A DNA stretch of 64,000 bases from Reyranella aquatilis (GCF_020880995.1 NZ_JAJISD010000003.1:124001-188000); one strand, 5' to 3'; shown: positions 53,627-64,000, counted from the first letter of the stretch. Made by a program: numbers and translations. The notes: generated by a model not told the origin, from the letters alone.

Positions 53627-56224
53627 CTAGACCACGACGTTTACGATGCGATTGGGCACCACGATCACCCGCTTCGGCGTCTTGCCGTCGAGTCCGCGCA
53701 CCAGTTCGGGCAGCGCCAGCGCGGCGGCTTCCGCCAGGTCCTTGGGCGCATCCTTGGCGAGCGCGATGGTGCCGCGCAGCTTGCCGTTCAACTGCACGGC
53801 GACCGTGACCGTATCGTCGACCAGCAGCGCATCCTCGGCCAGCGGCCACGGCGCATCGGCCAGCAGGCTCTTGTGGCCGAGCGCGTGCCAGAGTTCCTCC
53901 GCGAGATGCGGCGTCATCGGGCCGATCAGGCGCACGAAGATCTCCAGCGCCTCGCGCAACGCCCAGCGTGTCGACTCGTCGGTGGCCTTCACCGCGTCGA
54001 TTGTGTTGGCGAACTCGTAGAGACGCGCCACCGCCTTGTTGAAGTGGAAGGCCTCGATGTCGGCGGAGATGCCGGCGATCGACTTGTGCGCGGCGCGGCG
54101 CAGCGCGGTCGCGGCGTCGGAGAAGGTCGCGGGCCTGGCCGTGCCGATCGCCGGCAGCGTTTCGATCGCCTGCGAGGCGATGCGGAACAGGCGCTGCTGG
54201 AAGCGCCAGGCGCCGGTGACGCCGGCCTCGGTCCATTCGAGGTCGCGCTCGGGCGGACTGTCGGACAGCATGAACCAGCGTGCGGTGTCGGCGCCGTAGT
54301 CGCGGATGATCTCGTCCGGATCGACCACGTTCTTCTTCGACTTGGACATCTTCTCCGAGCGGCCGACCTCGACCGGGCTCTTGTCGGAGAGGCGCACGAC
54401 CTTGCCGCCGTCGACGCGCTCGATCTCCTCGGGCGTCAGCCACGTCCCGTCGCTCGCGCGATAGGTCTCATGGCAGACCATGCCCTGGGTGAACAGGCCG
54501 TCGAACGGCTCGTCGCGGCTGGTCATCTGGACCTCGCGCATCGCGCGGGTCCAGAAGCGCGAATAGAGCAGGTGCAGGATCGCGTGCTCGACGCCGCCGA
54601 TGTATTGATCGACCGGCATCCAGTACTGGTTCTCCTCGCGGTCGAACGGCGCGGTCTCGAGACCCGGCGAGGTGAAGCGGTCGAAGTACCAGCTCGAATC
54701 GATGAAGGTGTCGAACGTGTCGGTCTCGCGACGCGCGGGCTTGCCGCAGGTCGGGCACGGGACGTGTTTCCACGTCGGATGTCGGTCGAGCGGATTGCCC
54801 GGGCGATCGAAGGTCACGTCGTCGGGCAGCTGCACCGGCAGGTCCTTGTCCGGCACCGGCACGACGCCGCAGCTCTCGCAATGGATCGCCGGAATCGGGC
54901 AGCCCCAGTAGCGCTGGCGGGAGACCAGCCAGTCGCGCAGGCGATACTGCGTCGTGCCCTTGCCGACGCCCATCTCCTCGAGACGCGCGATGACCTTGGC
55001 CTTCGCCTCCTCGACGCCCAGCCCGTCAAGGAACCCGGAGTTCACGATCAGGCCGTCCTCGACATAGGGCGCGGCCGCGATGTCGAGCTTCTCGCCATTG
55101 GCCGGCGCCACCACCTGCAGGATCGGCAGGCCGTACTTGGTCGCGAATTCATGGTCGCGCTCGTCATGGCCGGGGCAGCCGAAGATCGCGCCGGTGCCGT
55201 ATTCCATCAGCACGAAGTTGGCGGCGAAAACCGGCACGGTCTTGCCCGAGATCAGCGGATGCTTCGCCAGCAGCGGCAGCTTGTAGCCCTGCTTCTCGGC
55301 GGTCTCGACTTCGGCGGCCGCGGTGCCGGTCTTGCGGCATTCGGCAACGAAGTGCTGCAGGCCGGGGTCGGTCGAGGCCAGGCCCTGGACCAGCGGATGC
55401 TCGGCCGACAGCGCCATGAACGAGGCGCCGAACAGCGTGTCGGGACGGGTCGTGAAGATTTCGAGCTGGCCATGGTCGGCGCCCGAGGCGTCGGTCAGTT
55501 CCCAGAAGACGCGCGCGCCGCGGCTCTTGCCGATCCAGTTCGCCTGCATCAGGCGCACCTTCTCAGGCCAGCGGTCGAGAGTGTCGAGGCGGCTCAGCAG
55601 CTCGTCGGCGAAGTGGGTGATCTTGAGGTTCCACTGGGTGAGCTTGCGCCGCTCCACGGGGGCGCCGGTGCGCCAGCCCTTGCCCTCGATCACCTGCTCG
55701 TTGGCCAGCACCGTGTTGTCGACGGGATCCCAGTTGACCCAGGCCTCCTTGCGGTAGGCGAGACCGGCCTTCCAGAAGTCGAGAAACATCTTCTGCTGGT
55801 GGCGGTAATAGCTCGGGTCGCAGGTCGCCAGCTCACGGCTCCAGTCGAGGGACAGGCCCATCGACTTCAGCTGCTTCTTCATCGTGGCGATGTTCTCGTA
55901 GGTCCACTTCTTCGGATGGACCTTCTTCTCCATGGCCGCATTCTCGGCCGGCAGGCCGAACGCGTCCCAGCCCATCGGATGCAGGACGTTGAAGCCCTTG
56001 GCGCGCTTGTAGCGGGCGATCACGTCGCCCTGCGTGTAGTTGCGCACGTGGCCCATGTGGATGCGCCCCGACGGATAGGGGAACATCTCGAGCACGTAGT
56101 ATTTCGGCCGTGCCTTATCCATCGCGGCCTTGAAGGTCTGGCGCTCTTCCCAGACTTTCTGCCACTTGCTCTCGGTTTCGCTGAAATTATAGCGCACGGT
56201 CGGTGCGACGGGCGTGGACGACAC
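53627..56224 (-). CDS. leuS: Leucine-tRNA ligase
   Basis: Protein of 865 residues, full length. Class I motifs are present: the HIGH-type [13 protein letters not shown] near residue 50 and KMSKS in [17 protein letters not shown]. The CP1 editing domain contains the threonine-rich ITHFADELL ... [18 protein letters not shown] region. The GTG at 56224 has GGAAGG 6 bases upstream. Its leader carries a tandem 13-bp repeat. Downstream on the same strand are the small basic protein and holA. Confidence 0.97.
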   Translation of the reverse strand: MSSTPVAPTVRYNFSETESKWQKVWEERQTFKAAMDKARPKYYVLEMFPYPSGRIHMGHVRNYTQGDVIARYKRAKGFNVLHPMGWDAFGLPAENAAMEKKVHPKKWTYENIATMKKQLKSMGLSLDWSRELATCDPSYYRHQQKMFLDFWKAGLAYRKEAWVNWDPVDNTVLANEQVIEGKGWRTGAPVERRKLTQWNLKITHFADELLSRLDTLDRWPEKVRLMQANWIGKSRGARVFWELTDASGADHGQLEIFTTRPDTLFGASFMALSAEHPLVQGLASTDPGLQHFVAECRKTGTAAAEVETAEKQGYKLPLLAKHPLISGKTVPVFAANFVLMEYGTGAIFGCPGHDERDHEFATKYGLPILQVVAPANGEKLDIAAAPYVEDGLIVNSGFLDGLGVEEAKAKVIARLEEMGVGKGTTQYRLRDWLVSRQRYWGCPIPAIHCESCGVVPVPDKDLPVQLPDDVTFDRPGNPLDRHPTWKHVPCPTCGKPARRETDTFDTFIDSSWYFDRFTSPGLETAPFDREENQYWMPVDQYIGGVEHAILHLLYSRFWTRAMREVQMTSRDEPFDGLFTQGMVCHETYRASDGTWLTPEEIERVDGGKVVRLSDKSPVEVGRSEKMSKSKKNVVDPDEIIRDYGADTARWFMLSDSPPERDLEWTEAGVTGAWRFQQRLFRIASQAIETLPAIGTARPATFSDAATALRRAAHKSIAGISADIEAFHFNKAVARLYEFANTIDAVKATDESTRWALREALEIFVRLIGPMTPHLAEELWHALGHKSLLADAPWPLAEDALLVDDTVTVAVQLNGKLRGTIALAKDAPKDLAEAAALALPELVRGLDGKTPKRVIVVPNRIVNVVV

Positions 56225-56231
56225 GGAGACC

Positions 56232-56261
56232 TTCCCGAAAAAAGGATGTTCCCGAAAAAAG
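56232..56261. repeat. Tandem 13-bp repeat in the leuS leader
   Basis: TTCCCGAAAAAAG occurs at 56232-56244 and again at 56249-56261 (period 17 bp), just upstream of the leuS start on the minus strand. In the transcript each unit reads CTTTTTTCGGGAA. Its role is unknown; a regulatory protein site or a slippery leader are possibilities. Confidence 0.6.
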
Positions 56262-56415
56262 CCGGGGGCTGCAGCGGATGCCCGCTACGGCCCCTCCCGT
56301 CAAGCTTTTGGCAGAAATGGCCGGTCTCGTCAGCGCGCCCGACCGCAGCGGCCCGGCCGCGTCGGAATGGTGCGCACCGAAAGCGACAAGGATACTCCGG
56401 CGGCGGCCGCACCCC

Positions 56416-59400
56416 TCAGTCTGGCCCGGGCAGGGTCCGGACGACTCGCGACCATTCCGCCAGAACCGCCGCGGCGTCGGAGCTGCTGCCGGATTGCTCC
56501 AGGGCGGCCGCCAGATCCCCCAGGCGCAGCGCCCCTGCCGCACGCGCAGCACCCTTGAGCTTATGCGCAAGGTCGGTAAGTCGGCCGGCGTCATCCGCCG
56601 CCGCCTCGATTTCCGCTACGACCGCGCCACCCGCGCTGCGAAAACGCCGCAGCACGCGATCGATCATGACCTGGTTCTCACCGAACATCTGGGTCACCAC
56701 GGACCGGTCGATGGGTTCGTCGGGGGCCCCACTTCCGTCGCCCGGGGAATTCGCATCGGGCGCGCGCATCCAGCGTTCCACCGCCTCTCGCAGCCTGTCG
56801 AGGGTCAGAGGCTTGGTGAGGTATCCGTCCATGCCGGCCGCCAGGCACTTCTCGGCCTCGCCTTTCAGGGCGTTCGCGGTCAGGGCGACGATGGGCGTGT
56901 GGCGGCCGGTGGTATTGGTCGCCTCCTCCGCGCGGATCTGGCGCGTCAGCTCGAAGCCGTCCATGTCGGGCATGTGGATGTCGGTCAGGATCAGCGAATA
57001 GACCTGCGTACGCCACTTGGTGAGGCCCTCGATGCCGTCCGCGGCGGTATCGACCGCCACGCCGAGGATCTCGAGCTGGCCGGTGAGGACCTCGAGGTTG
57101 ATCGGATAGTCGTCGATCGCCAGCACGCGGCCATCGGCGATTTCGACGGAGGGTGCGGGCTTCGGAACGGCTTCGACGACCGAACCCTCGGCGCGGGCAA
57201 GATCGAGCGTGACGGTGAAGGTCGATCCCCGGCCCGGCGTGCTTTCGACCGTCACACCGCCGCCCATGAGCTCCGCCAGCCGGCGCACGATCGACAGACC
57301 CAGGCCCGTTCCGCCGAACCGGCGGGTCGTCGAACTGTCGGCCTGGGAGAACGGCTGGAACAGCCGTGAGGCCTGCTCCTCCGTCAGACCGATGCCGGTG
57401 TCGGCTACCGACAGGGCCAGTCGCACGCGCTCGTTTGTCTCCGAAACGGTCCGGACCTGGACGCGGATTTCACCGACCTCGGTGAACTTGATGGCATTGC
57501 CGATCAGATTGAAGAGGATCTGGCGAACACGCGTGGCATCGCCCCTGAGGCGATCGGGCGTCCCCGGTTCGATCAGCGTGCTGACGGCAAGACCCCGACT
57601 CTCGGCCTGAACGGACAGCGTCTCGCTGATTCCCTCGACGACGGCTCTGAGCTGGAAGGGCGCCTCCTCGAGTTCCATGCGCCCGGCCTCGATCTTGGAG
57701 AAGTCGAGCACGTCGTCGATGATGCGCAGGAGCGCCGCCGCCGACGTGCGCACCGTGCGCACGAGACGCTTCTGGCGTTCGTCGAGCGGTTCCCGCTCCA
57801 GAAGTTCCGCCGTGCCGATCACGCCGTTCATCGGCGTGCGGATCTCGTGGCTGATGGTGGCGAGAAAGGTCGATTTGGCCTGGTTGGCGGCTTCCGCGGC
57901 ATCGCGTGCCAGTTCGAGTTCCGACTGCCGCCGCTTGAGTTCGGTGATGTTGCGGTAGAGAGCCAGCGTGCTGCCGTCCTTCAACGGTATATGGGTGTAC
58001 TCGATGTGGCGACCACCCGGCAGCTCGCGCTCGAAGCGGCTTCCATTGGGATCGAAGATCAGCTTCATCCGGTCCTCGATCGACAGAACCTTGCCGTCCA
58101 TGATCATGACATCGCCGCCGTCGACCTCCGCCTGCAGGAGATCGACGATCTTCTTGCCCTGACCGAACGACTCCGAGGGGAAACCGAAGATCTTGCGCGC
58201 CCCCCTGCTGAAGAGGGCAAGCCGCCGCTCGGCATCGAACAGGGCCACGCCGTCGGTCATGCCGTCCAGCACCGTGCTCATGAGCTTGCGCGCCGCTGCC
58301 GTCCTGTCGCGTTCGAGTTCGATCTCGATCTGTCGCCGCTTCAGTTCGGTAATGTTGCGGTATATGCCTAGCGTCCGGCCGTCTCCCACCGGCCGGTAGA
58401 TGAACTCGCAGTGCGTGCCCGATGGGAGCGTGCGCTCGAACTGACAGCCGGCGGGATCAAGAATTCGGGCAATGCGCTCTTCGACACCGAGTACCCGGCC
58501 ATCGACCACGACCGCGTCGCCCGCCGCAATCTGCGTTCGCACTAGGTCCTGAAGCGTTAGTTTGCGGGTCTCCTCCTCCGAGATTCCGAATGAGTTCTTG
58601 AACTCCTGCCTCACGGCGCTGTTCATCATTGCAATGCGGCCATCCGGCATGAACAGGCTGAACCCATCAGTCAGGGCTTCCAGAATGGTCGTTGTTAGCT
58701 TGTGGGCCGCGTCCAGCTCGTCGCGGGCCTGTTCGAGCTCAGCTTGTCGGCGGCGAAGAGCGGTGACGTCGCGCACGAGCGCCATTGTGTTGCCCTTGCC
58801 GACCGGCTTGAAGGCAAACTCCACATGGCGCCCCGAAGGCAAGAGACGGTCGGAGCGGCTGCCCTTGGGATCGAGACACAGGGCCAATCGCTGCTCGAGC
58901 GTCAGCGGCGTGCCGTCCTCCGCATAAAGATGATCGCCGACGGCGATCTGGGCGCGGATGATATCGTCCAGCCGGACGGGATCCGGTATCGCTTCCGGCT
59001 TTAGCCCCAGGCTCTGGGCGGAGAATTCCCGGTTGGTGTAGATCAGCCGGCGCTCCGGGTCGAACACGGTTACGCCCAGTGGCAGGCCCTTGAGGATGTC
59101 CGACATCAGGTTGCGCGTCGCATTGACTTCCTCCTGCGCCTTCGCGAGTTCGCTCTGCTTCTGGGCGAGTGCGGTGATGTCGCGATAGACGCACAGCGTC
59201 CGGTTGGCGCCGACCGGCATGAACAGGAACTCGACGTGACGTCCGGAGGGGAGCGTGCGCTCGAAGCGGGTGCCGCCTGGTGCGAGGACACGCCTGACGC
59301 GCTCGTCGACCGTGAGCGCTCGTCCTTCGACGAACACACGATCGCCGGCTTCCTCCTGGGCCCGAACGATCTCCGTCAGCAGGGTGCCGGGCCGGATGAT

Positions 59401-61227
59401 GAGTCCGGCATAGCCGAACAACTCGGACATCATCTTGTTGGCGTACAGGACCTGCTGGCCCTCGAGCAGGCCGACGCCGTCTGGCATGGCGTCCAGAACC
59501 GCGCCCATCAGCTGCTGGCCAGCTTCCATCCTGTCGAGGGTCCGCTCCAGCGCGACCTGGCGCTGCTTCATCTCGGTAATGTCGCGATAGATGCCGAGAC
59601 GGCGGCCGTCGCTCAGGCGACGATAGAAGCGTTCGACATGCCGGCCCGAACGCAGGACGCGCTCGGTCCGCCCGCCTTCGACGATGCGGGCGAGCCGCTC
59701 TTCGACCGACATCGCCTGGCCGTCGGCAAAGACCCGGTCCCCCGCGGCATGCTGAAGATCGAGAAGCTCCGCCAGGGTCCTTCCGGCAATCGACGACGGC
59801 GTCGACACGCCGAAGTAGTTGCAGATCGCCTGGTTCGCATAGAGCAACCGCAACCCGTCATCGAACAGGACGAGCCCGTCCGTCATGTTGTCGAGCACCT
59901 CGCTCAGCAACGCGCGGGCCTCGAGTGTCTCTGCATGAGCCGCCGCAAGGGCGGCTTCGCGGCGCTTGCTCTCGGTAACGTCGCGATAGTGGCCCGCGGT
60001 CCGACCGTCCTTGAGTCGTTCGAAGCGATACTCAATATGACGGCCGGAAGGCAGTTGGCGCTCGTAGACCGCGGGCTCGCCGGAAAGGATGCGCTGCGCG
60101 CGCTGCTCCGCGGAGAGGGCAACGCCTCCCACGATCACGCGATCGCCGGCGGCCTCGATGATCTCGAGAGCCTTGACGATCTCCATGCCGCAGGGCTCCA
60201 GGCCCTCGGCGAAGTCGAAGAGCGCCGCCAGCGCCGGGTTGCAGTACAGGATGCGGCCTTCGCCAAACAGCGCGACACCGTCCTTCATGCTGCCCAGCAC
60301 GGCTTCCATCAGGCCACGCGCCTCCTGCGTCGCGGCATGGGACCGCTCGAGTTCCTCTTCCCGATGCTTCAGTTCAGTGACGTCGCGATAGATGCCGAGC
60401 GTCCGGCCATCGCCCACTGGTTGGAAGGTGAACTCGACATGTCGTCCCGTGGCCAATTGCCGGACGAACCGGTTCCCGCCGGGCTTGAGTGCGAGTTCGA
60501 CGCGCGCATCGGCGGAGAGTGTTTCGCCGTCTTCCGCAAGCCGTTCGCCGGCGTCGATACGCGCACGCGCGATCTCCTCCATCGACATGCCCACCCGGAT
60601 CGGCTCCTTGCCAGGCAGGATCATGTGTTGATGAAGGGCATTGTTGACGTAGGCGAGCCGGCGATCGGCATCGAACAGCGCCACCCCGTCGGTCATCGTG
60701 TCGAGGATCGTGCTTGTCAGCCGGTGCGCGTCCGCGAGTTGGTCCCGGGCTTCCTTCAGCTCGGACTGCCGCCGCTTGTGATCGGTGATGTCGCGACAGA
60801 CGCAGAGCGTCGTTCCTCCATCGAGGGGCCGGAACAGGATCTCGCCGTGCCGGCCGTTCGGCAGCGCGCGCTCGAAGCGGCTGCCCTCCGGGACGAAGAT
60901 CTGCGCCATGCGCTCGTCGATCGACAACACGTTTCCGTCGACGACAATGCTCTCGCCTGCGGCCTGCCGGGCCAGCAGCATATCCTCGGCTTTCGTGCCC
61001 GGTGGCACGGGCCCGATGCCGAGGAATTCCTGCGCCGCGCGGTTGATGTGAACGACCCGGCGGTCGGCATCGAACAGCGCGATACCGTCCGACATGCCAT
61101 TGCACATGGATTCCATCAGCGTTTCGAGGGCGCCGAGCCGTTCGCGGGCCTGCCGCAACTCGGCCTGGAGGGCCGCGACGTCGTGCCCCTTCGCGTCGTC
61201 GTCGACTTGTTCGCGGGTATTGGACAT
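56416..61227 (-). CDS. Soluble hybrid histidine kinase with eight tandem PAS domains, HATPase, REC and HPt
   Basis: Protein of 1603 residues with no membrane segment. After a short coiled coil come eight PAS repeats (about 36 to 1105) with a period near 134 residues. Each has a DGxxLF-like opening (at 47, 180, 316, 450, 583, 717, 853 and 992), an LPSGRH(V/I)E strand and a closing YRDxTExK. Then follow HisKA (His1127 in [13 protein letters not shown]), HATPase ([25 protein letters not shown]), a receiver (Asp1416 in [12 protein letters not shown], Lys1472) and HPt (His1555 in LAHKLKGAA). It should run a cytosolic phosphorelay. The output partner could be the OmpR-type regulator at 62405. Confidence 0.95.
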   Translation of the reverse strand: MSNTREQVDDDAKGHDVAALQAELRQARERLGALETLMESMCNGMSDGIALFDADRRVVHINRAAQEFLGIGPVPPGTKAEDMLLARQAAGESIVVDGNVLSIDERMAQIFVPEGSRFERALPNGRHGEILFRPLDGGTTLCVCRDITDHKRRQSELKEARDQLADAHRLTSTILDTMTDGVALFDADRRLAYVNNALHQHMILPGKEPIRVGMSMEEIARARIDAGERLAEDGETLSADARVELALKPGGNRFVRQLATGRHVEFTFQPVGDGRTLGIYRDVTELKHREEELERSHAATQEARGLMEAVLGSMKDGVALFGEGRILYCNPALAALFDFAEGLEPCGMEIVKALEIIEAAGDRVIVGGVALSAEQRAQRILSGEPAVYERQLPSGRHIEYRFERLKDGRTAGHYRDVTESKRREAALAAAHAETLEARALLSEVLDNMTDGLVLFDDGLRLLYANQAICNYFGVSTPSSIAGRTLAELLDLQHAAGDRVFADGQAMSVEERLARIVEGGRTERVLRSGRHVERFYRRLSDGRRLGIYRDITEMKQRQVALERTLDRMEAGQQLMGAVLDAMPDGVGLLEGQQVLYANKMMSELFGYAGLIIRPGTLLTEIVRAQEEAGDRVFVEGRALTVDERVRRVLAPGGTRFERTLPSGRHVEFLFMPVGANRTLCVYRDITALAQKQSELAKAQEEVNATRNLMSDILKGLPLGVTVFDPERRLIYTNREFSAQSLGLKPEAIPDPVRLDDIIRAQIAVGDHLYAEDGTPLTLEQRLALCLDPKGSRSDRLLPSGRHVEFAFKPVGKGNTMALVRDVTALRRRQAELEQARDELDAAHKLTTTILEALTDGFSLFMPDGRIAMMNSAVRQEFKNSFGISEEETRKLTLQDLVRTQIAAGDAVVVDGRVLGVEERIARILDPAGCQFERTLPSGTHCEFIYRPVGDGRTLGIYRNITELKRRQIEIELERDRTAAARKLMSTVLDGMTDGVALFDAERRLALFSRGARKIFGFPSESFGQGKKIVDLLQAEVDGGDVMIMDGKVLSIEDRMKLIFDPNGSRFERELPGGRHIEYTHIPLKDGSTLALYRNITELKRRQSELELARDAAEAANQAKSTFLATISHEIRTPMNGVIGTAELLEREPLDERQKRLVRTVRTSAAALLRIIDDVLDFSKIEAGRMELEEAPFQLRAVVEGISETLSVQAESRGLAVSTLIEPGTPDRLRGDATRVRQILFNLIGNAIKFTEVGEIRVQVRTVSETNERVRLALSVADTGIGLTEEQASRLFQPFSQADSSTTRRFGGTGLGLSIVRRLAELMGGGVTVESTPGRGSTFTVTLDLARAEGSVVEAVPKPAPSVEIADGRVLAIDDYPINLEVLTGQLEILGVAVDTAADGIEGLTKWRTQVYSLILTDIHMPDMDGFELTRQIRAEEATNTTGRHTPIVALTANALKGEAEKCLAAGMDGYLTKPLTLDRLREAVERWMRAPDANSPGDGSGAPDEPIDRSVVTQMFGENQVMIDRVLRRFRSAGGAVVAEIEAAADDAGRLTDLAHKLKGAARAAGALRLGDLAAALEQSGSSSDAAAVLAEWSRVVRTLPGPD

Positions 61228-61468
61228 GACTTATTCTAGACGCCCGGACGTTTCCGGCCTGTAACGCGAGCCCCGGGAAATGTTTCGTGGGTTTCGCGAG
61301 CCCTGATCCCATCGACAGCCGGCCCGTCCCCCGGGGCCGGCGTGTGCGGCGCAACCTGCGAAACCAAAGGGCCGGGTCGCGCAGTCTTCGGGAAACCGGG
61401 GACATGCATTGTCCTCCCATCGACGGACGGCATCCCGCCGCCCGCCACACCCAAGGGGAGAGACTTTC

Positions 61469-61741
61469 ATGTTTACCAAGTTCGCCATCGCCGCCGCCGC
61501 CACTGCCCTTCTCGCCGCCGCCGTCGCCGTGCCGGCCAGTGCCCAGATGCTGCCGAAGCAGCCGACGACGTCTGCCAACAGCACACCGACCCCGAAGCCC
61601 GCGCCCCCGGTGTCGCTGCCTTCGCAGCAGCCGACCGGCTCGATGAACATGCCCCGCGTACCGCAGCAGCAGCCCGCGCCGCGTCCGGCCCCGGCGCCGC
61701 GCCCGGTGCCCAGCTCCTCGTCGCAGCTGCCGACGCGCTGA
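61469..61741 (+). CDS. Small secreted proline-rich protein
   Basis: Protein of 90 residues. A signal peptide (MFTKFAIAAAATALLAAAVAVPASA, cut before QML) is followed by a low-complexity Pro/Ser/Gln/Thr tail (TPTPKPAPPVSLPSQQPT, PAPRPAPAPRPVPSSSS). AGGGGAG lies 8 bases before the ATG. No family is recognised; it may be a cell-wall-associated or intrinsically disordered periplasmic protein. It diverges from the eight-PAS kinase and ends in a strong terminator. Confidence 0.65.
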   Translation: MFTKFAIAAAATALLAAAVAVPASAQMLPKQPTTSANSTPTPKPAPPVSLPSQQPTGSMNMPRVPQQQPAPRPAPAPRPVPSSSSQLPTR

Positions 61742-61777
61742 CAGGCCCGGGCAGTAGCTTCCCAGGAAGAGCCAACG

Positions 61778-61809
61778 ACGGCGCCCCTCGCGGGCGCCGT
61801 TTTCTTTTG
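61778..61809 (+). terminator. Intrinsic terminator after the proline-rich protein gene
   Basis: A 9-bp stem ACGGCGCCC/GGGCGCCGT with loop CTCGC, followed at once by TTTTCTTTT. It is the clearest Rho-independent terminator in the window. Confidence 0.9.
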
Positions 61810-61917
61810 GTCGCAGAAGATCGAGTCACCGACGAAACAAAACAACGGACTCGCGCAATCGTCGGGATACCGCGCCCGGGCACGCTGGTGGCGTCCGAAG
61901 AATGAAGGATCACGCGG

Positions 61918-62364
61918 ATGTTTCGTGCTCTGGCTCTCTTCCTTGCCTTGCTCTCCCTGTCCGGCCAGGCGCGTGCCTTCAGCCCCGAAGGCGCGACGGC
62001 GACGGTCACCGATTTCGGCGGTCGTCATGGGTTTGCGATCGGCCTCTCGGGGTCCGATACGACGCTGGCCGAGAAGCCGGCCGACGATCGCTTAACGATG
62101 ACCCGGCTGGCGACGATCGGGGCGTCGTGGTCGCGGGGTGCCTTCTATGTCGGGGTTTCGGCCGGCCACATGGACTACGCGCAATACATCGTCCCGAGGT
62201 ACGCTGTCGGATCGGCAAAGCTCGCCAGCGTCTCGATCGGCCACTCAATCGCCGATGTCTCCGGTGGAACGCTCGCGATCGGGGTGGGCGCTCACCGTTA
62301 CTACTTCGACCAGGCCTCGATCGGACTCGTCACGGGAAGCCTGCGTTGGTCGCGACCGTTTTGA
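61918..62364 (+). CDS. Hypothetical exported protein, possible small beta-barrel
   Basis: Protein of 148 residues with a signal peptide (MFRALALFLALLSLSGQARA, cut before FSP). The mature part has alternating, Gly-rich strands (GFAIGLSGSDTTL, TIGASWSRGAFYVGVSAGHMDY, SVSIGHSIADVSG, LAIGVGAHRYYF) and ends in aromatic WSRPF, as outer-membrane barrels often do. The family is not recognised. It lies between the secreted Pro-rich protein and the response regulator; a hairpin follows the stop. Confidence 0.6.
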   Translation: MFRALALFLALLSLSGQARAFSPEGATATVTDFGGRHGFAIGLSGSDTTLAEKPADDRLTMTRLATIGASWSRGAFYVGVSAGHMDYAQYIVPRYAVGSAKLASVSIGHSIADVSGGTLAIGVGAHRYYFDQASIGLVTGSLRWSRPF

Positions 62365-62374
62365 TGTACTTTCA

Positions 62375-62394
62375 TACCGCGCTTTCTTGCGGTA
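62375..62394 (+). promoter_or_regulatory. Short inverted repeat before the response-regulator gene
   Basis: TACCGC and GCGGTA flank an 8-base loop GCTTTCTT in the 40-bp gap between the barrel-like gene and the response regulator. It may be a weak terminator or an operator for autoregulation. Confidence 0.35.
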
Positions 62395-62404
62395 ACTTAT
62401 TGCA

Positions 62405-63127
62405 GTGGTTAGGCCAAAAGATCAGCGCCCGCACGTCATCGTCGTCGAAGACGAGGATTTTCAACGCGAGACGTTGCTCGATTTTCTGAACGAGAATCAC
62501 TTCCGCACTTCGGGCGTGGATTCGGGCGCGGCGTTGCGCAAACTCGTCGAGAAGGATCCGCCCGCGCTCGTCCTGCTGGATCTCCGCCTGCCCGGCAGCG
62601 AGGACGGCTTTGCCTTGGCGCGTTTCCTGCGGGAGCGCAGCCGCAAGACCGGCATCATCATGCTCACGGCGAGTGGCGACACGATCGACCAGGTGGTCGG
62701 GCTGGAAACCGGAGCCGACGACTATGTCGCCAAGCCCTACGAGCCGCGCGCACTGCTGGCGCGCATCAAGGCGGTGCTGCGCCGGGCCGGCGGAGCCGAG
62801 GCGGCAACGACCGGGGAGCGGGTGCGCATGGGCAAGTGCCTGCTCGACCTGCAATCGCGGCGGCTGGTGGCGCTGACCGGGGAGGAGATCCCCCTGCGTT
62901 CAGGCGAGTACGAGCTGCTGAAACTGTTCGCGGAGAATCCCAACCGGCCGCTCAGCCGCGACTGGCTGCTCGAGACCACCAGCCATCGCGAGATGGAGGC
63001 GTTCGACCGCGCGATCGACATCCGGATCCTGCGAATCAGGCGCAAGATCGAAGTCGATCCGGCGCGACCGACCTCGATTCGGACCGTGCGCAGCGCAGGC
63101 TACATGTTCGTGCCGCCGGACGACTGA
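62405..63127 (+). CDS. OmpR/PhoB-type response regulator
   Basis: Protein of 240 residues. The N-terminal receiver has the acidic pair VVEDEDFQRE, phospho-acceptor Asp in LVLLDLRLPGSEDG, Thr in IIMLTASGD and Lys in DYVAKPYEPR. A C-terminal winged-helix DNA-binding domain follows (EIPLRSGEYELLKLFAENPNRPLSRDWLL ... TIRTVRSAGYMFVPP, in part). The start is GTG at 62405. No cognate kinase is adjacent on the same strand; the hybrid kinase 1.2 kb away on the other strand is the nearest candidate. Confidence 0.93.
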   Translation: MVRPKDQRPHVIVVEDEDFQRETLLDFLNENHFRTSGVDSGAALRKLVEKDPPALVLLDLRLPGSEDGFALARFLRERSRKTGIIMLTASGDTIDQVVGLETGADDYVAKPYEPRALLARIKAVLRRAGGAEAATTGERVRMGKCLLDLQSRRLVALTGEEIPLRSGEYELLKLFAENPNRPLSRDWLLETTSHREMEAFDRAIDIRILRIRRKIEVDPARPTSIRTVRSAGYMFVPPDD

Positions 63128-63216
63128 CCTGGTCGTCCGGGAAACGACGGACGTCGGCTTGGGGAAGACCTTTACCCGGTGAAGGCCACGCCGGCTGGAC
63201 CGGAAGAGCGAACGGC

Positions 63217-63798
63217 TCAGGAGCCGCCGGCGATGCGAAGCTGCCGGGCGCGCGTCAGGATGGCGTTCTCGATGTCGATGTTGGTCCGCGGGTCGACCTG
63301 CGCGTCGACCCAGTTGCCGCCCTTGGGGCTGGTCTGCTGCTTGAACACCGAGACCCGGACGCCATCGGCGCGCAGGTCGCGATCGAGGATGGTGACCTGA
63401 ACCTTCATGCGCTCGTTTGGCGTCTCCGACGGCGTGTACCAGTCGGTGATGATGACGCCGCCGAACGGATCGGCCGACACCAGCGGGATGAAGTTGATCG
63501 TGTCGAGCGACGCGCGCCACAGATAGGCGTTCACCGCCACGCCGGTCCCGGAATTGTCTTCCTTGGCCTGGGACTTGGAGCCGAACAGACCGCCGGGACC
63601 GAATAGGCTACCCTGCTCTTGCGTGCGACCGCCGAGGCCGGTACGCACATCCGACTTGGAACGATTGCCCGAGGGGCCGGTCGCCCGTTCGTAGTTGGTC
63701 GTGTCGTCTGTGCAGGCCGTCAGACCGGCCAGGGAGACCCCGGCGAGAAGGACGGCCGCTGCGGACGCTAGGCGGAAAATTCTCGACGAACCCGACAT
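63217..63798 (-). CDS. DUF3576 domain lipoprotein
   Basis: Protein of 193 residues. The signal segment ends at LTACTDD (lipobox-like Cys), followed by a disordered Gly/Ser/Gln-rich stretch. The conserved DUF3576 domain comes next: VAVNAYLWRASLDTINFIPLVSADPFGGVIITDWYTPSETPNERMKVQVTI (in pieces). The function is unknown. DUF3576 genes are often next to leuS in alphaproteobacteria; here 7 kb of kinase and regulator genes separate them. The ATG at 63798 is preferred to a longer frame that starts within the upstream gap. Confidence 0.85.
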   Translation of the reverse strand: MSGSSRIFRLASAAAVLLAGVSLAGLTACTDDTTNYERATGPSGNRSKSDVRTGLGGRTQEQGSLFGPGGLFGSKSQAKEDNSGTGVAVNAYLWRASLDTINFIPLVSADPFGGVIITDWYTPSETPNERMKVQVTILDRDLRADGVRVSVFKQQTSPKGGNWVDAQVDPRTNIDIENAILTRARQLRIAGGS

Positions 63799-63934
63799 AT
63801 GAAGGCGCCTTATGTTCCAGGCCGCAGACGCGGAGCGGCGGCAGCGGCGGACCATAGGCCCAACAGCTAGTGAACTGCAAGCGGCGGAATAAGGCAAAAT
63901 AACAAGTCCTTCGACAAAATCCACAAGGGAGGAC

Positions 63935-64000
63935 GTGTGGGTCTTTGAGAAAAACTTATTGCTGTGCCTTCATCGCGCGAGGGTGGATGCCACCGGGAAA
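63935..64000 (+). CDS. Possible 5' end of a gene running off the window
   Basis: An open frame beginning GTG TGG GTC TTT GAG AAA, with GGGAGGA just upstream, stays open to the window edge (22 codons). It is too short to assign a family. The rest of the gap from 63799 holds nothing else that can be supported. Confidence 0.3.
   Translation, partial: MWVFEKNLLLCLHRARVDATGK

Noticed and set aside
53588-57001. Open frame of more than 1100 codons on the plus strand opposite leuS and the kinase
   Set aside because: Composition is typical of an antisense shadow and it spans two unrelated minus-strand genes with clear motifs.

Overview
The window is GC-rich DNA, densely packed with genes and with many 4-bp start/stop overlaps. 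It carries the origin-proximal gene set of an alphaproteobacterium: hemE-hemH-hemJ, the PpsR-family regulator, mnmE, mnmG-rsmG-parA-parB, holA and leuS. Two perfect parS sites lie inside mnmG and rsmG. Six GANTC (CcrM-type) sites cluster between hemE and ppsR, and two general-stress (EcfG-type) promoter matches are present. A Reyranella-like or other Rhodospirillales-type organism would fit, but that is inference from gene content. No rRNA, tRNA, CRISPR array, prophage or insertion sequence was seen.

Layout. 0-12 kb: Sel1-repeat protein, rmuC, htpX, a succinate dehydrogenase assembly factor, an amine-type FAD oxidoreductase, threonine ammonia-lyase, an SDR-DoxX fusion with a membrane protein, purH, purT and a lipid kinase. 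Two copies of a ~130-bp inverted-repeat element sit behind rmuC and purH. 12-25 kb: an RND efflux pair, an MFS transporter with a divergent TetR regulator and clear operator, a DUF1127-like microprotein plus DinB protein opposite a LysR regulator, a small enoyl-CoA hydratase operon, and a LysR-controlled operon of a split thiamine-diphosphate enzyme and an Ntn-type acyltransferase/peptidase. 25-34 kb: hemJ, hemH and hemE, the candidate replication origin, ppsR, a TctC-type binding protein and glnD.

34-46 kb: a ComEA-like protein, mnmE, a stress operon katE-ligD-ku, and a vitamin B12 uptake operon. The B12 operon has a cobalamin riboswitch upstream and starts with a Tat-type exported carbon-nitrogen hydrolase, followed by binding protein, permease and ATPase. 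46-56 kb: mnmG-rsmG-parA-parB, an encapsulated ferritin and its encapsulin shell inserted between parB and holA, then holA, a small basic protein where lptE is often found, and leuS. 56-64 kb: a 1603-residue soluble hybrid histidine kinase with eight tandem PAS repeats, small secreted proteins, an OmpR-type response regulator and a DUF3576 lipoprotein.

How the genes work together. The hem genes point left and mnmE...parB point right from the hemE/ppsR gap, as expected if replication diverges there, and ParA/ParB with the two parS sites would segregate that origin. Catalase, the non-homologous end-joining pair LigD-Ku, and the encapsulated ferritin look like a stress and iron-protection set that may share the EcfG-type regulon. 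The most novel candidates are the riboswitch-controlled exported amidohydrolase in the B12 operon, the split TPP-enzyme/Ntn-hydrolase operon, and the eight-PAS kinase.
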